Notes under the pieces: generated by a model | What the model was told of the DNA's origin: nothing | Database searches by the model: none | The model's input: only the letters and a program-made list of their open reading frames with translations | Shown here: positions 1 through 8,709 of the stretch, piece by piece | How positions within the stretch are numbered: the first letter of the stretch is position 1 | Layout of the letters: the number at the start of each line of letters is the position of its first letter | NCBI RefSeq assembly: GCF_001645685.2 | Contig: NZ_CP017080.1 | Span: forward strand, 2,222,001-2,286,000 | Origin: Peribacillus muralis | Lineage (GTDB): Bacteria; Bacillota; Bacilli; Bacillales; DSM-1321 | DNA: 64,000 bases | Reading direction: 5' to 3' | Translations under genes and position numbers: made by a program

Positions 1-932
1 AGGAAGATGATAAGTGAGATTAAAAAGAAAGTCAGGTAACTTGAAGCGAAAAGGGATAGAAGAAAACCGATGGCCGCTACACAAATAAAGATGTTCAGCA
101 CATTGACTTCCCCGAAACGGCGAACAATCCGGTCGACGACAAATAGCTGGACGATTACACTGACGATACCGGTCGCTGTAACCATCACGGCGATATCCTT
201 TGGACTAGAATCGAATTGATTGTCAAGATAAAGACCAATTACAGATTCGTATGCCATCAAACCAAAACTCATTACAAGTGTAATGATAAGAGGAATGAAG
301 TAGGGCATTTTTACAGATAAGGCAATTTTACGAACCATTGAGTCATTGCTCTCCGGGGCAACCGAAGCTTGAGCCGTTTCGCTTTCTTTTAAAACGAAAA
401 TCGAAAATACCACGGCTGAAAGTGATACAAGAGCTGAAATCAAAAAGGGAAACTTCAAGCCGAAGTCCGCTAAAAACCCTCCAATTCCTGGACCGATGAC
501 AATGCCTAGGGACATGGCAGCCGAAACTAAGCTATTGCCTTTGGCTCGTTGATCAAATGTGGTGATATCCGCAACATAAGCGAAAATTGCGGGGATAAGC
601 AAGGCAGCTCCAATTCCACCGATGATACGGGATGCATATAATAACAAAATTGAATTGACGGCGTAAAAAATGAACATCGAGAGTGTCAATCCAACCAGTC
701 CGTAAATGATCATTTTTCTGCGGCCGTATAGGTCGGTCCATTTTCCGGCAATGGGTGAAAAGATAAGCTGTGCCCCTGCGAAAATGGCAATCATAAGGCC
801 AGCGGCTGTACCCCCTTGATTAATGGAAGCAAGGTACGCTGGTAAAATAGGAATGATGATGCCGAAACTTCCTATTGCTATAAACATATTGATCATAAGG
901 ATTATGATCTTTTTTCTTTGTTCTGCTGACAT
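1..932 (-). CDS. MFS drug-efflux-type transporter (C-terminus beyond window)
   Basis: This gene reads leftwards from an ATG at 932-930 and runs off the window, so its C-terminus is missing. The translation starts MSAEQRKKIIILMINMFIA and has regularly spaced hydrophobic segments. It carries the MFS loop signature GKWTDLYGRRKMI after helix 2 and a helix 5 glycine/proline run (GIVIGPGIGGFLAD) typical of drug:H+ antiporters of the Bmr/NorA type. It should act in the cytoplasmic membrane as a proton-driven exporter; the substrate cannot be told from sequence. A MarR-type gene diverges from it 123 bp away, the usual arrangement of an efflux pump and its repressor. It was not listed as one open frame only because it crosses the edge. 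Confidence 0.85.
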   Translation of the reverse strand, partial: MSAEQRKKIIILMINMFIAIGSFGIIIPILPAYLASINQGGTAAGLMIAIFAGAQLIFSPIAGKWTDLYGRRKMIIYGLVGLTLSMFIFYAVNSILLLYASRIIGGIGAALLIPAIFAYVADITTFDQRAKGNSLVSAAMSLGIVIGPGIGGFLADFGLKFPFLISALVSLSAVVFSIFVLKESETAQASVAPESNDSMVRKIALSVKMPYFIPLIITLVMSFGLMAYESVIGLYLDNQFDSSPKDIAVMVTATGIVSVIVQLFVVDRIVRRFGEVNVLNIFICVAAIGFLLSLFASSYLTFFLISLIIF

Positions 933-962
933 GGACAGCCTCTCTCTCTCTTTCTAAATTCA

Positions 963-1055
963 ATAACCATTTTAATTCGCATGGTTAATTTTTCGCTACG
1001 CTAATTATGTTATAGTTTAAGATAGATAGTTGTCAATAAGAAAGGATTGTCAAAC
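963..1055. promoter_or_regulatory. Divergent promoter region, efflux pump / MarR, with inverted repeat
   Basis: The space between the divergent efflux and marR genes is AT-rich. It holds a 7-bp inverted repeat (taaccat at 964-970, atggtta at 981-987, spacer 10) close to the efflux start. A TATAGT-like -10 lies near 1011-1016 for the rightward gene. A MarR dimer would be expected to bind a palindrome of this size. The assignment as operator is inference from position and symmetry. Confidence 0.4.
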
Positions 1056-1502
1056 ATGAATCCAGATGAATTATATGATTTGCATATAGAAATTAAGGAG
1101 TTAAGCAGACTTTCCCAGGAATTGATCGAGCCATCATTGGTGAAATACGATTTAACATCGGTTCAATATCGCGCATTGCAGCTAATTGTCTTAAATGAAT
1201 CCTTGGCTGTAAAACACATATCGAATCATTTGAAAATCAGGCCTGCAGCTGGTACGGCGCTAATTGACAGGCTTGAACGGAAGAATTTGATTGAAAGATG
1301 TCACAGTGAGGAAGACCGGCGAGTCGTGTACATCCAAGCCACCGATGGCGGTAAAGAAACCTATCATTCCATTAATTGCTGTTTCACTAATATCTTTAAC
1401 GATTTTTATGGCGTCTTGAATGAAGGGGAAACGGAGTTGCTAAAACAAATCGTCGGAAAGCTGACCGAGCATGTATCATCCTGTATAGATGATCCGTGTT
1501 AA
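1056..1502 (+). CDS. MarR-family transcriptional regulator
   Basis: The protein has 148 residues, the usual MarR length. The central winged helix-turn-helix is clear: LAVKHISNHLKIRPAAGTAL, followed by the wing RKNLIERCHSEEDRRVVYIQ, whose DxRR motif is typical of MarR. Helices at both ends would form the dimer interface. I chose ATG 1056 because AAAGGA at 1041-1046 sits 9 nt upstream; the in-frame TTG at 1047 would directly abut that site. It is divergent from the MFS pump and most likely represses it, releasing on binding a phenolic or lipophilic ligand. The effector is unknown. Confidence 0.85.
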   Translation: MNPDELYDLHIEIKELSRLSQELIEPSLVKYDLTSVQYRALQLIVLNESLAVKHISNHLKIRPAAGTALIDRLERKNLIERCHSEEDRRVVYIQATDGGKETYHSINCCFTNIFNDFYGVLNEGETELLKQIVGKLTEHVSSCIDDPC

Positions 1503-1765
1503 TCGTGCAAAAAAGGTCTCGTTTTTTTAAAAATAGAAACAAAAGCCATTTGACATAGGGTTGTAGAAAGCAGTGCTGAAAAGGGAGGCGCTGCTTTATG
1601 AAGAGATGTCTGAATATTTAAATTTATTTTCGTGAAGTCTTCCTCGATTTAAGGAGGATATGCCAACCGGAAATAGAATATGAATGAAAAGATTGGATGT
1701 ATTTCACATAGCTCATGACGCGGCGGATCGGTCAGTGAAGATAAAGGATGAAGGAGTTGGTTATC

Positions 1766-3358
1766 ATGATCACACCATTAACCCCAATGGATTGGAAGCG
1801 CAGGGCCGTAAAATATTATCCTCATAAAGTGGCTGTCATAGACGGGGAGAAAGCGTTTACTTACATGGAATTCGGGCAGCGTATCGATCGGCTTTCCTTG
1901 GCGCTGCACGCTTCAGGAATTGAAAAAGGCGATCATATTGCCGTGATGCTGCCGAATACCCATCATATGCTGGAATGTTTTTATGGGATTTGTCAATTGG
2001 GTGCGGTAATGGTTCCCTTGAATTACAGGCTTTCTGCCGAGGATTTGGAGTATATCATCAAGCATAGTGATGCAAAAATGTTAATAATTGATGCAGAATA
2101 CGCGGCTCCAATCGAGCCAATCGTTACGAACCTATCAATGGAGACGATCATTATAGTTCCTATGGAAGGTCATGAAACAGATTTGGCCGGAATAAATTAT
2201 GAAGATTTCATAATGCATGTGAATGACCGAGATAGGCTGCCAGTGGCAGATATTGATGAAAATCAGCTAATGACGATAAATTACACGAGTGGAACGACCT
2301 CAAAACCAAAAGGGGTCATGTTGACCCACCGCGGTAATTACATGAATGCCGCCAATTTCATTTATCACCTGACATTGAAGCATGATGATGTGTATCTCCA
2401 TACCCTTCCGATGTTTCATGCCAACGGATGGGGAGGCGTATGGGCGATTACGGCCACCGGGGGAACGCATGTATGCTTAAGGAAAGTTGATCCGCCACAA
2501 ATCCTCCAATTATTCTCGAAACATAATATTACCTTATTATGTGGAGCACCGACTGTCGTCAATATGTTGGTGAATGACCCGAAGGCAAAGCAAACCGAAA
2601 TTAAAGTGCGCCCGCGCATGGCAACGGCGGGAGCTCCCCCATCAGCCGCCCTTATACATAAGGCAGAGGAGATTCTTGGCTTGAATATGATCCACGTATA
2701 TGGATTGACAGAAACATCCCCATTCATCCTATATAACGAATGGAAGGATGATTTTGAAGCCAAAACAGCGGATGAACAAGCGATGATAAAGGCAAGGCAA
2801 GGCATTGAATTGGTGTTCAATGGGGAGACGATGGTTGTCAATCAAGCCGGTGTGGAAGTGGCATGGGATGGAAGGGAATTAGGGGAAATCATTACACGCG
2901 GCAATGTCGTGATGGAAGGATATTATAAAGATCCGGAAAAGACGGCAGAAGCGATCAGGGACGGCTGGTTTTACTCGGGTGATCTGGCCGTTACCCATCC
3001 TGACGGATATATTGAAATTCAGGACAGGGCAAAGGATCTAATCATATCCGGTGGTGAAAATATTTCTTCAACAGAAATAGAAGGGATATTATATAAGCAT
3101 CCGGATGTATTGGAGGTTGCGGTCATCGCCGTTCCCCATGATAAATGGGGTGAAACGCCAAAGGCAATCATCGTCCTCAAAGATGACGCCTATGTGAAGG
3201 AAAGCGAGATCATTACCTTTTGCCGCTCGCGAATGGCTCACTTTAAAGCACCTACATCCGTTGAATTCGTGGAAGCCCTTCCGAAGACCGCAACAGGCAA
3301 GCTACAAAAATACCGTCTGAGAGAGAGTCATTGGAAGGGATCGAAAAAGGTGAATTAA
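1766..3358 (+). CDS. Acyl-CoA synthetase (AMP-forming)
   Basis: This ANL-superfamily ligase activates a carboxylic acid with ATP to an acyl-adenylate and then to the CoA thioester. Motifs in order: the P-loop YTSGTTSKPKGVML (about residue 172), the adenine-binding VYGLTETSP (about 313), YSGDLAVTHPDGY (about 408), the hinge RAKDLIISGGENIS and the catalytic lysine in KTATGKLQKYR near the C-terminus. Length (530) fits the medium-chain / DmdB and plant AAE-like clade. Start ATG 1766 is supported by AAGGAG at 1751-1756; the upstream in-frame ATG 1748 overlaps that site. It stands alone between MarR and a small membrane protein. The substrate is not predictable; fatty or branched acids are most likely. 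Confidence 0.85.
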   Translation: MITPLTPMDWKRRAVKYYPHKVAVIDGEKAFTYMEFGQRIDRLSLALHASGIEKGDHIAVMLPNTHHMLECFYGICQLGAVMVPLNYRLSAEDLEYIIKHSDAKMLIIDAEYAAPIEPIVTNLSMETIIIVPMEGHETDLAGINYEDFIMHVNDRDRLPVADIDENQLMTINYTSGTTSKPKGVMLTHRGNYMNAANFIYHLTLKHDDVYLHTLPMFHANGWGGVWAITATGGTHVCLRKVDPPQILQLFSKHNITLLCGAPTVVNMLVNDPKAKQTEIKVRPRMATAGAPPSAALIHKAEEILGLNMIHVYGLTETSPFILYNEWKDDFEAKTADEQAMIKARQGIELVFNGETMVVNQAGVEVAWDGRELGEIITRGNVVMEGYYKDPEKTAEAIRDGWFYSGDLAVTHPDGYIEIQDRAKDLIISGGENISSTEIEGILYKHPDVLEVAVIAVPHDKWGETPKAIIVLKDDAYVKESEIITFCRSRMAHFKAPTSVEFVEALPKTATGKLQKYRLRESHWKGSKKVN

Positions 3359-3519
3359 AATCTTTCAATTGATAGACGGGACATATTAGAAAAAATAGTC
3401 TGCGAGGATTTCTAAAGGGGAAATTCCGAATGCCCTTTTTCCAGGAGATTTCACCGTGGGCGTTTATACCGAAAAATCTACTTAAGTGATAAATATATGG
3501 GGGCCAAGATAATAGGGAA

Positions 3520-3708
3520 ATGAAGGGGACAAGTCTAAAAACTTTGATGATAGTTCTTATTTCTATATGTCTAGGACTTATCATCAGGATCTCTTCCATA
3601 TTGATAGTTGATCAAAATTTATTTTCCATGAACAATATAGACCTATTTCTATTATTTATAGCAATGATTGGATTGATTGTAGTGTTGTATATAAAGAAAA
3701 AAGAATAA
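3520..3708 (+). CDS. Small two-helix membrane protein, unknown
   Basis: The predicted protein has 62 residues with two hydrophobic segments: LMIVLISICLGLIIRISSIL near residues 8-28 and LFLLFIAMIGLIVVLY near 42-58, ending in KKKE. Charge distribution suggests a hairpin in the membrane with both ends in the cytoplasm. The ribosome site (AATAGGGA just before ATG) is poor. A strong hairpin terminator follows 41 bp after the stop, supporting a real transcription unit. No family is recognised. Confidence 0.45.
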   Translation: MKGTSLKTLMIVLISICLGLIIRISSILIVDQNLFSMNNIDLFLLFIAMIGLIVVLYIKKKE

Positions 3709-3748
3709 AAAACATATAAAGTGTTAGTATTTAACGATTCATGAAAGT

Positions 3749-3789
3749 AAAAGACGGGAGGAAAACAATTTGTTTTCCTCCCGTCTTTT
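3749..3789. terminator. Perfect 20-bp inverted repeat, likely terminator
   Basis: Arms at 3749-3768 and 3770-3789 are exact reverse complements (aaaagacgggaggaaaacaa and its complement). This gives a very stable GC-centred hairpin ending in TTTT. It separates the small membrane gene from the sugar-acid operon and can work in both directions. Confidence 0.75.
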
Positions 3790-3850
3790 ATGCCAAGAAT
3801 TAAAATCCTGAATGAGATCACGTTTCAAAACACAAAGTGTAATTAAACAT

Positions 3851-3862
3851 TATAACGTTATA
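3851..3862. promoter_or_regulatory. 12-bp palindrome, candidate GntR operator
   Basis: TATAACGTTATA is a perfect palindrome directly abutting the -35 hexamer of the operon promoter. A GntR/UTRA regulator (7956-8678) is encoded in the same operon, so it is the natural candidate to bind here. The link is inference. Confidence 0.5.
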
Positions 3863-3891
3863 TTGATTAGTCCGGGGAAATATGTTAATCT
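3863..3891 (+). promoter_or_regulatory. Sigma-A-type promoter of the sugar-acid operon
   Basis: The -35 TTGATT at 3863-3868 is followed by a 17-nt spacer and the -10 TAATCT at 3886-3891. The -10 is extended by TG at 3883-3884. Transcription would begin near 3898, downstream of the ATG at 3882, which argues for the later start of the first gene. Confidence 0.55.
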
Positions 3892-3929
3892 ATTTTTGTA
3901 AAGAAAATTGCATGAATTTCATGGACCAT

Positions 3930-3943
3930 TGTAACCGTTTACG
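3930..3943. promoter_or_regulatory. cre-like site (CcpA) in operon leader
   Basis: TGTAACCGTTTACG matches 13 of 14 positions of the cre consensus TGWNANCGNTNWCA. It lies about 32 nt downstream of the predicted transcription start, a position typical of CcpA roadblock repression of sugar operons. Confidence 0.6.
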
Positions 3944-3989
3944 AATTTTACTTACAATCGATAGGACGCTCTTAAAAAGGATGAGGGAA

Positions 3990-5093
3990 ATGACTGGTAG
4001 GTTAATACTGAAAAATGTAAGGATGCTGGATGGTAATTCAGTAGATATCATTTTGGAAAAAGGTGTGATTAATGAAATCACTCTCCCAGGAACGGCAACT
4101 GGAGCTGAAATGATTGATTATAAGGACAAGGTTTTTGTTTCCAGCGGATGGATTGATATGCATGTACATGCTTTTCCGGAATTCGAACCATATGGTGATG
4201 ATGTTGATGAGATTGGCTATAAAACGGGTGTGACAACGGTGATAGATGCGGGGAGCACCGGTGCGGATCAGATATCCGACCTGGTTAACAGCTGTAAAAA
4301 CTCGAAAACGAATGTTTTCGCTTTCCTGAATATTTCGCGGATTGGCTTGAAAAGGGTTGATGAGTTATCGGATATATCATGGTTAAACGAAGACGAAGTA
4401 AAAAAGGCATTCTCCCAATACGGGGATTTCATCGTTGGACTGAAAGCGAGAATAAGTAAAAGTGTAGTCGGTCCCAATGGCATCGAGCCTTTGAAAATCG
4501 CCCGAACGTTCTCAAGTGACACAGGATTGCCTTTAATGGTCCATATTGGATCAGGTCCCCCAGATATTAAAGAGGTCCTGGAATTACTTGAAGAAAAAGA
4601 TATCATTACGCATTACTTAAATGGCAAAGCCAACAATTTATTCGATAAAGCCGGCGAGCCCCTGCCTGAGTTGATGAAAGCGATTGAGCGTGGTGTACAT
4701 TTGGATGTTGGTCATGGAACGGCAAGTTTTTCTTTTCCGACTGCAGAAAATGCAAGGAAGAAAGAGATCCGCTTCAATACAATCAGTACCGATATCTACC
4801 GGAGAAACCGGGAGAATGGCCCTGTATTCAATATGGCCAACGTGCTTACAAAATTTTTGTATTTAGGTTACCCATTAAAAGAAGTAATAGATGCAGTTAC
4901 GGTTAATGCGGCAGCGTGGCTTCATAAGCCAGAGCTTGGCAGGGTTTCAGTCGGGGATATTGCGAATCTTACGTTATTCTCAATCGAGGATGAGTCAACG
5001 CTTTTACTGGATTCCGATGGGGAAGAGAGAATCGCAGAAAAAAGAATCGTAGCAAAGGGAGTCGTTATTAATGGAGAATTCTTTGAATGCTAA
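3990..5093 (+). CDS. Amidohydrolase, EF_0837/AHA_3915-type deacetylase
   Basis: This is a TIM-barrel metallohydrolase of the dihydroorotase / D-aminoacylase type, 367 residues. Metal ligands are visible: HVH after WIDM (about residue 57-59), a likely carbamylated lysine in GLKARISKS (about 151), histidine in MVHIGSG (about 184), LDVGHG (about 240) and the aspartate in ISTDIYRR (about 266). Members of this subfamily sit beside the PLP ammonia lyase and the aldolase found next, as here, and are suspected to remove an N-acyl group from an amino-sugar acid. Start ATG 3990 has AAAAAGG 9 nt upstream; in-frame starts from 3882 lie upstream of the predicted transcript. It overlaps the next gene by 23 nt. 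Confidence 0.8.
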   Translation: MTGRLILKNVRMLDGNSVDIILEKGVINEITLPGTATGAEMIDYKDKVFVSSGWIDMHVHAFPEFEPYGDDVDEIGYKTGVTTVIDAGSTGADQISDLVNSCKNSKTNVFAFLNISRIGLKRVDELSDISWLNEDEVKKAFSQYGDFIVGLKARISKSVVGPNGIEPLKIARTFSSDTGLPLMVHIGSGPPDIKEVLELLEEKDIITHYLNGKANNLFDKAGEPLPELMKAIERGVHLDVGHGTASFSFPTAENARKKEIRFNTISTDIYRRNRENGPVFNMANVLTKFLYLGYPLKEVIDAVTVNAAAWLHKPELGRVSVGDIANLTLFSIEDESTLLLDSDGEERIAEKRIVAKGVVINGEFFEC

Positions 5094-6180
5094 ATATGGG
5101 TTGAAAAGGGTCATCAATGCAAGCGGCAGAATGAGTATATTGGGGGTATCCGCCCCAACTGATTCGGTGATGGACGCCATGAAAAAAGGTGGCCAAAATT
5201 ATGTTGAGGTCACTGATTTAGTCGATAAATCGGGCCAGCATTTGGCCAATCTACTTCAATCCGAAGCGGCTGCTGTCGTAAATTCGGCATCCAGTGGCAT
5301 TGCCCTTTCAGTGGCAGCGGTCGTAACACAAGGTAATAGAAGAAAAAGTGATCGCCTTCACCAAGAGCCCATCCAAAAGAATGAAGTGATCATGCTGAAG
5401 GGACATAACGTTCAGTATGGGGCACCGGTTGAAACGATGATTTACCTGGGCGGCGGAAAATTGGTTGAAGTGGGGTATGCGAACGAAGGTAAGGCAGAAC
5501 ATATTAGCGACGCCATTAATGAAAATACCTCCGCAATTTTATACGTGAAATCCCATCATGCCGTCCAGAAGAATATGATTTCGATAGAAGAAGCCTGGGA
5601 AGTGGCAAAAACCTATAATATTCCTTTGATTGTCGATGCAGCAGCAGAGGAGGACTTGAAGAAATATGTGCAATTTTCAGATTTGGCGATCTATAGTGGG
5701 TCAAAAGCGATTGAAGGGCCAACCTCAGGTATCGTAGCCGGTAAGAAAAAATATATTGAGTGGCTAAAAGTACAATTGCATGGCATTGGCAGGAGCATGA
5801 AGGTGGGAAAGGAAACGACCTTCGGGCTTCTTCAGGCCATCGATGAGTATTTTGTCAAAACCGATCATAGTGAAGAAGAAAAAGAGAGCTTACAAGTGCT
5901 CACATCGCTTGGTTTGATTGATGGCGTAAAGGTAACGATTGTTCAGGATGAAGCCGGACGAGCCATATTCAGGGCACGCATTTCCATTGATTCTTCAATT
6001 ACGGAAACGACGGCGAAGGAAGTGAACGAGCGTTTGCGAGATGGTGATATTGCAATTTATACACGGGATTATGGCATCCGCCAAGGCTTTTTCGATATCG
6101 ATCCGCGACCATTGCAAGGTGATGATATCCATGTCATAGAAGCTCAATTAAGAACCATTCTAGGAGGGAATCAAGGATGA
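5071..6180 (+). CDS. DgaE-like PLP-dependent amino-sugar acid ammonia lyase
   Basis: This is a fold-type I PLP enzyme of the SelA-like group, 369 residues. The Schiff-base lysine is probably in YSGSKAIEGPTSG (about residue 211), with the aspartate binding the pyridine nitrogen in LIVDAAAEED (about 190). The N-terminus GLKRVINASGRMSILGVSAP is characteristic of the family that includes Salmonella DgaE, which deaminates D-glucosaminate-6-phosphate to 2-keto-3-deoxygluconate-6-phosphate. Start ATG 5071 follows AAAGGGA by 10 nt and lies inside the end of the amidohydrolase gene, so the two are translationally coupled. No PTS genes are in this operon, so the natural substrate is more likely unphosphorylated. 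Confidence 0.8.
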   Translation: MENSLNAKYGLKRVINASGRMSILGVSAPTDSVMDAMKKGGQNYVEVTDLVDKSGQHLANLLQSEAAAVVNSASSGIALSVAAVVTQGNRRKSDRLHQEPIQKNEVIMLKGHNVQYGAPVETMIYLGGGKLVEVGYANEGKAEHISDAINENTSAILYVKSHHAVQKNMISIEEAWEVAKTYNIPLIVDAAAEEDLKKYVQFSDLAIYSGSKAIEGPTSGIVAGKKKYIEWLKVQLHGIGRSMKVGKETTFGLLQAIDEYFVKTDHSEEEKESLQVLTSLGLIDGVKVTIVQDEAGRAIFRARISIDSSITETTAKEVNERLRDGDIAIYTRDYGIRQGFFDIDPRPLQGDDIHVIEAQLRTILGGNQG

Positions 6181-6932
6181 CTAATATAAACAAACGCTTT
6201 TTGGACGATCGAGTGGCACTTAATGTACTTGCTAATAGTGTCGAAAACGCAGTGGAGGTATTTGATGCAGCGGAAGGCCACGTTTTGGTAGGGGTGCTTT
6301 CCAAGGATTATCCAACTGTAGAAGCTGGCGTTGCTGCAATGAAGGAGTATGGCGATGCCATAGAAGAGGCCGTTTCAATCGGCCTTGGAGCTGGTGACAA
6401 TAAACAGGCGGCAGTTGTTGCAGAAATTGCAAAATATTATCCTGGAAGCCATATTAATCAGGTTTTCCCAAGCGTAGGAGCGACAAGGGCCAATTTAAGC
6501 GAGAAGGATAGTTGGATAAATTCACTCGTTTCTCCAACCGGTAAAGTCGGTTATGTGAATATTTCCACCGGCCCTGTTAGTGCAGGTGCGAGTGAAACTG
6601 CCGTTGTACCAATCAAGGCAGCGATTGCCTTGGTCCGGGATATGGGCGGCAATGCGTTGAAATACTTCCCGATGAGGGGGCTAGAGCATGAAGAGGAGTA
6701 TCGAGCAGTGGCAAAAGCTTGCGGGGAAGAAGGGTTTGCCTTGGAACCGACTGGCGGAATCGATTTGGAGAATTTCGAGACCATTCTGGAAATTGCATTA
6801 GAAGCAAAAGTGCCTAAAATCATTCCCCATGTTTATTCTTCCATCATTGATAAAGAAACCGGAAAAACGAATGGGGAGGATGTAAGGAAATTATTGGCCA
6901 TGACAAAAAAATCGGTTGAAAAATATGCCTAA
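6177..6932 (+). CDS. DagF-family 2-dehydro-3-deoxy-phosphogluconate aldolase
   Basis: The protein (251 residues) belongs to the EF_0839/DagF aldolase family, which cleaves 2-keto-3-deoxy-6-phosphogluconate to pyruvate and glyceraldehyde-3-phosphate. Visible landmarks are the N-terminal RFLDDRVALNVLANSVENA, the glycine-rich AVSIGLGAGDN, SPTGKVGYVNISTGPVSAG and the probable active-site stretch NALKYFPMRGL. Its ATG shares ATGA with the stop of the ammonia lyase, and AGGAGGG precedes it, so translation is coupled. It would act after the kinase encoded next. The family assignment rests on both sequence and the conserved neighbours. Confidence 0.8.
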   Translation: MTNINKRFLDDRVALNVLANSVENAVEVFDAAEGHVLVGVLSKDYPTVEAGVAAMKEYGDAIEEAVSIGLGAGDNKQAAVVAEIAKYYPGSHINQVFPSVGATRANLSEKDSWINSLVSPTGKVGYVNISTGPVSAGASETAVVPIKAAIALVRDMGGNALKYFPMRGLEHEEEYRAVAKACGEEGFALEPTGGIDLENFETILEIALEAKVPKIIPHVYSSIIDKETGKTNGEDVRKLLAMTKKSVEKYA

Positions 6933-7938
6933 GCGGATTGTGGCATTCGGGGAAGTGATGATGCGCTTGCAGGTACCGGGACATGCACTATTATCACAAG
7001 CTGACACTCTGCAATACTCATTTTCCGGCACTGGAGTAAACGTTGCTTCTGCAATGACAAAGCTTGGGCACACTGGTTATCTAGTGACAAGATTACCGGA
7101 AAATCCTCTAGGGGATTCAGCGGTGGTTTCCTTGCAGCATTTAGGCATTGAACGGGATTTCATTTCCAGGGGCGGCAAGTATTTGGGGATGTACTTTCTG
7201 GAAAACGGGTTTGGGCAACGGGCAAGCAGGGTCACCTATTCAAATCGGCTCGAAAGCAGTTTTAATACAGCTTCGCTATCCGATTATGATTTGGAGCTGA
7301 TTGCAGAGAAGGCAGATATCATCCATTTTTGCGGGATCTCCCTTGCCATGGCGGATAATGTACGGGAAAGCATGAAGGTGCTGGCTAGAAAAGTAAAAGA
7401 CAAAGGCGGTACGGTCTGTTTCGATTGCAATTACCGGCCCTCCTTATGGGAGGGAGGGTATGCAGTTGCCAAGCCTCATTATGAAGAGATGCTTTCTTTG
7501 GCGGATATTGTCATGATGAATGAAAAAGACGCACTGTATATTTTAGGAATGAAGTCCAATTCCTCACAAAGGAATGGACAGCTTAGGGAATTGATCCCTG
7601 AAGTTGCCAAAAAATTCAATATCCAGTCGATAGCGGGGACACATCGTTCTATCAATAGTGATAATACCCATACTTTACTTGGATACTTGTATAAAGAGCA
7701 TACATTTCACTTTTCGGATAACCTATCATTTTCCGTTTATGATAGAATAGGTTCAGGCGATGCATATACGAGCGGAATCCTTCATGGAGAATTGACGGGC
7801 TTTTCCGCGGAAAAGACAGTTCTGTTTGCTGCTGTATCAGGAATGCTGGCGTGCACGGTCGTTGGTGATACTCCTTTGGCAACTGAAATGGAGATACTGT
7901 CCGCCATGGAAGGTAAAATGGAAGATATAATGAGATAA
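6925..7938 (+). CDS. kdgK: 2-keto-3-deoxygluconate kinase (PfkB family)
   Basis: This ribokinase-family sugar kinase has 337 residues. The N-terminal substrate region is RIVAFGEVMMRLQVPG, and GTGVNVASAMTKLGH is the PfkB signature 1 region. The catalytic aspartate is in DRIGSGDAYTSGIL (about residue 278). It probably phosphorylates 2-keto-3-deoxygluconate so that the aldolase upstream can cleave it. I chose ATG 6925, which overlaps the aldolase stop codon by 8 nt; the in-frame TTG at 6916 has no better ribosome site. The lack of a strong site suggests re-initiation after the upstream stop. The gene symbol reflects likely role rather than proven orthology. Confidence 0.75.
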   Translation: MPKRIVAFGEVMMRLQVPGHALLSQADTLQYSFSGTGVNVASAMTKLGHTGYLVTRLPENPLGDSAVVSLQHLGIERDFISRGGKYLGMYFLENGFGQRASRVTYSNRLESSFNTASLSDYDLELIAEKADIIHFCGISLAMADNVRESMKVLARKVKDKGGTVCFDCNYRPSLWEGGYAVAKPHYEEMLSLADIVMMNEKDALYILGMKSNSSQRNGQLRELIPEVAKKFNIQSIAGTHRSINSDNTHTLLGYLYKEHTFHFSDNLSFSVYDRIGSGDAYTSGILHGELTGFSAEKTVLFAAVSGMLACTVVGDTPLATEMEILSAMEGKMEDIMR

Positions 7939-7955
7939 AAGGCAGGAGATATGGG

Positions 7956-8678
7956 ATGAAAGTGAACAGGATAAATGGACCGATGTATTTACAAATCAAA
8001 GAAATATTGAAGGATCGTATTTTACATGGCGTTTATGCCATTGACACGAACATCCCCTCCGAGCCTCTGCTTGAAGAAGAATTTAATGTAAGTAAGGTTA
8101 CTATCCGCAATGCGATTAAAGAACTTGTGCAAGAGGGATATGTTGAGAAGAAAAGTGGAAAAGGAACTAGGGTCATTGCGAATGGTTCGATTGTGAAGCT
8201 TTCCAAAGGTAAGCGTTTCACGGAATTATTGGTGGAGGAAGGGCATTTCATTTTCAAAAAAATGTTGAAGATCAGTCATATTGAACTTCCTTCTAGTTCT
8301 AAGCTGCATTCTTTATTCGGCGATCATTGCATAAGCATTGAACGAATCTATTTGTTGGACAATGAGCCTTATATTTACTTTACGCATTACGTTTCCATGG
8401 ATTTGGACCAAGATGAGTTGGATGAGGTCCAAATCAATTCCTTGTACCGTTTTTTAGAGGATCACGGCGTCAAGCTTGAAACTTTCAGGGATGAATTTGG
8501 CGTAAGCATCCCACCAGACCATATATGTGAAGCACTGAAAATCGAACACAATAGTGCGGTTCTAAAAAGGATTCGGATTTCAAGTGACGGAGATGGGAAT
8601 GTCATGGAATACAGTGAAGGATATTACAACACGGCGAAACAGAATTATATCGTGACATATAACGAGCCGATGCAATAA
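7956..8678 (+). CDS. GntR/HutC-family regulator with UTRA domain
   Basis: The protein has 240 residues. An N-terminal winged helix (about 8-75) shows PLLEEEFNVSKVTIRNAIKE and VQEGYVEKKSGKGTRV, the classic GntR pattern. The C-terminal UTRA ligand-binding domain begins around residue 95 and includes CISIERIYLLDNEPYIYF. ATG 7956 lies 7 nt after AGGAG; the ATG at 7951 runs into an immediate stop. Sitting inside the operon it probably controls, it is likely an autoregulated repressor, released by a sugar acid or phosphorylated intermediate. The palindrome at 3851-3862 is the best candidate target. Confidence 0.85.
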   Translation: MKVNRINGPMYLQIKEILKDRILHGVYAIDTNIPSEPLLEEEFNVSKVTIRNAIKELVQEGYVEKKSGKGTRVIANGSIVKLSKGKRFTELLVEEGHFIFKKMLKISHIELPSSSKLHSLFGDHCISIERIYLLDNEPYIYFTHYVSMDLDQDELDEVQINSLYRFLEDHGVKLETFRDEFGVSIPPDHICEALKIEHNSAVLKRIRISSDGDGNVMEYSEGYYNTAKQNYIVTYNEPMQ

Positions 8679-8709
8679 TTCGATTTTCGCTTTATTGTAC
8701 TGCTCTGAA

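Noticed and set aside
1503..1765. Possible leader RNA before the acyl-CoA synthetase
   Set aside because: TTGACA occurs at 1551 but no -10 at correct spacing follows, and the short hairpin gcagtgctg / gcgctgc has no riboswitch character.
2284..2336. P-loop GTTSKPKG as an unusual substitution in the first acyl-CoA synthetase
   Set aside because: A serine or alanine at this place is common in the DmdB and plant AAE-like clade, so it is not notable.
2416..2841. Leftward 141-codon open frame
   Set aside because: It lies fully inside the acyl-CoA synthetase gene on the opposite strand, has no ribosome site, and its translation shows no domain.
3252..3599. Leftward 115-codon frame across the synthetase end
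   Set aside because: It overlaps two better genes, and its sequence does not look like a protein family.
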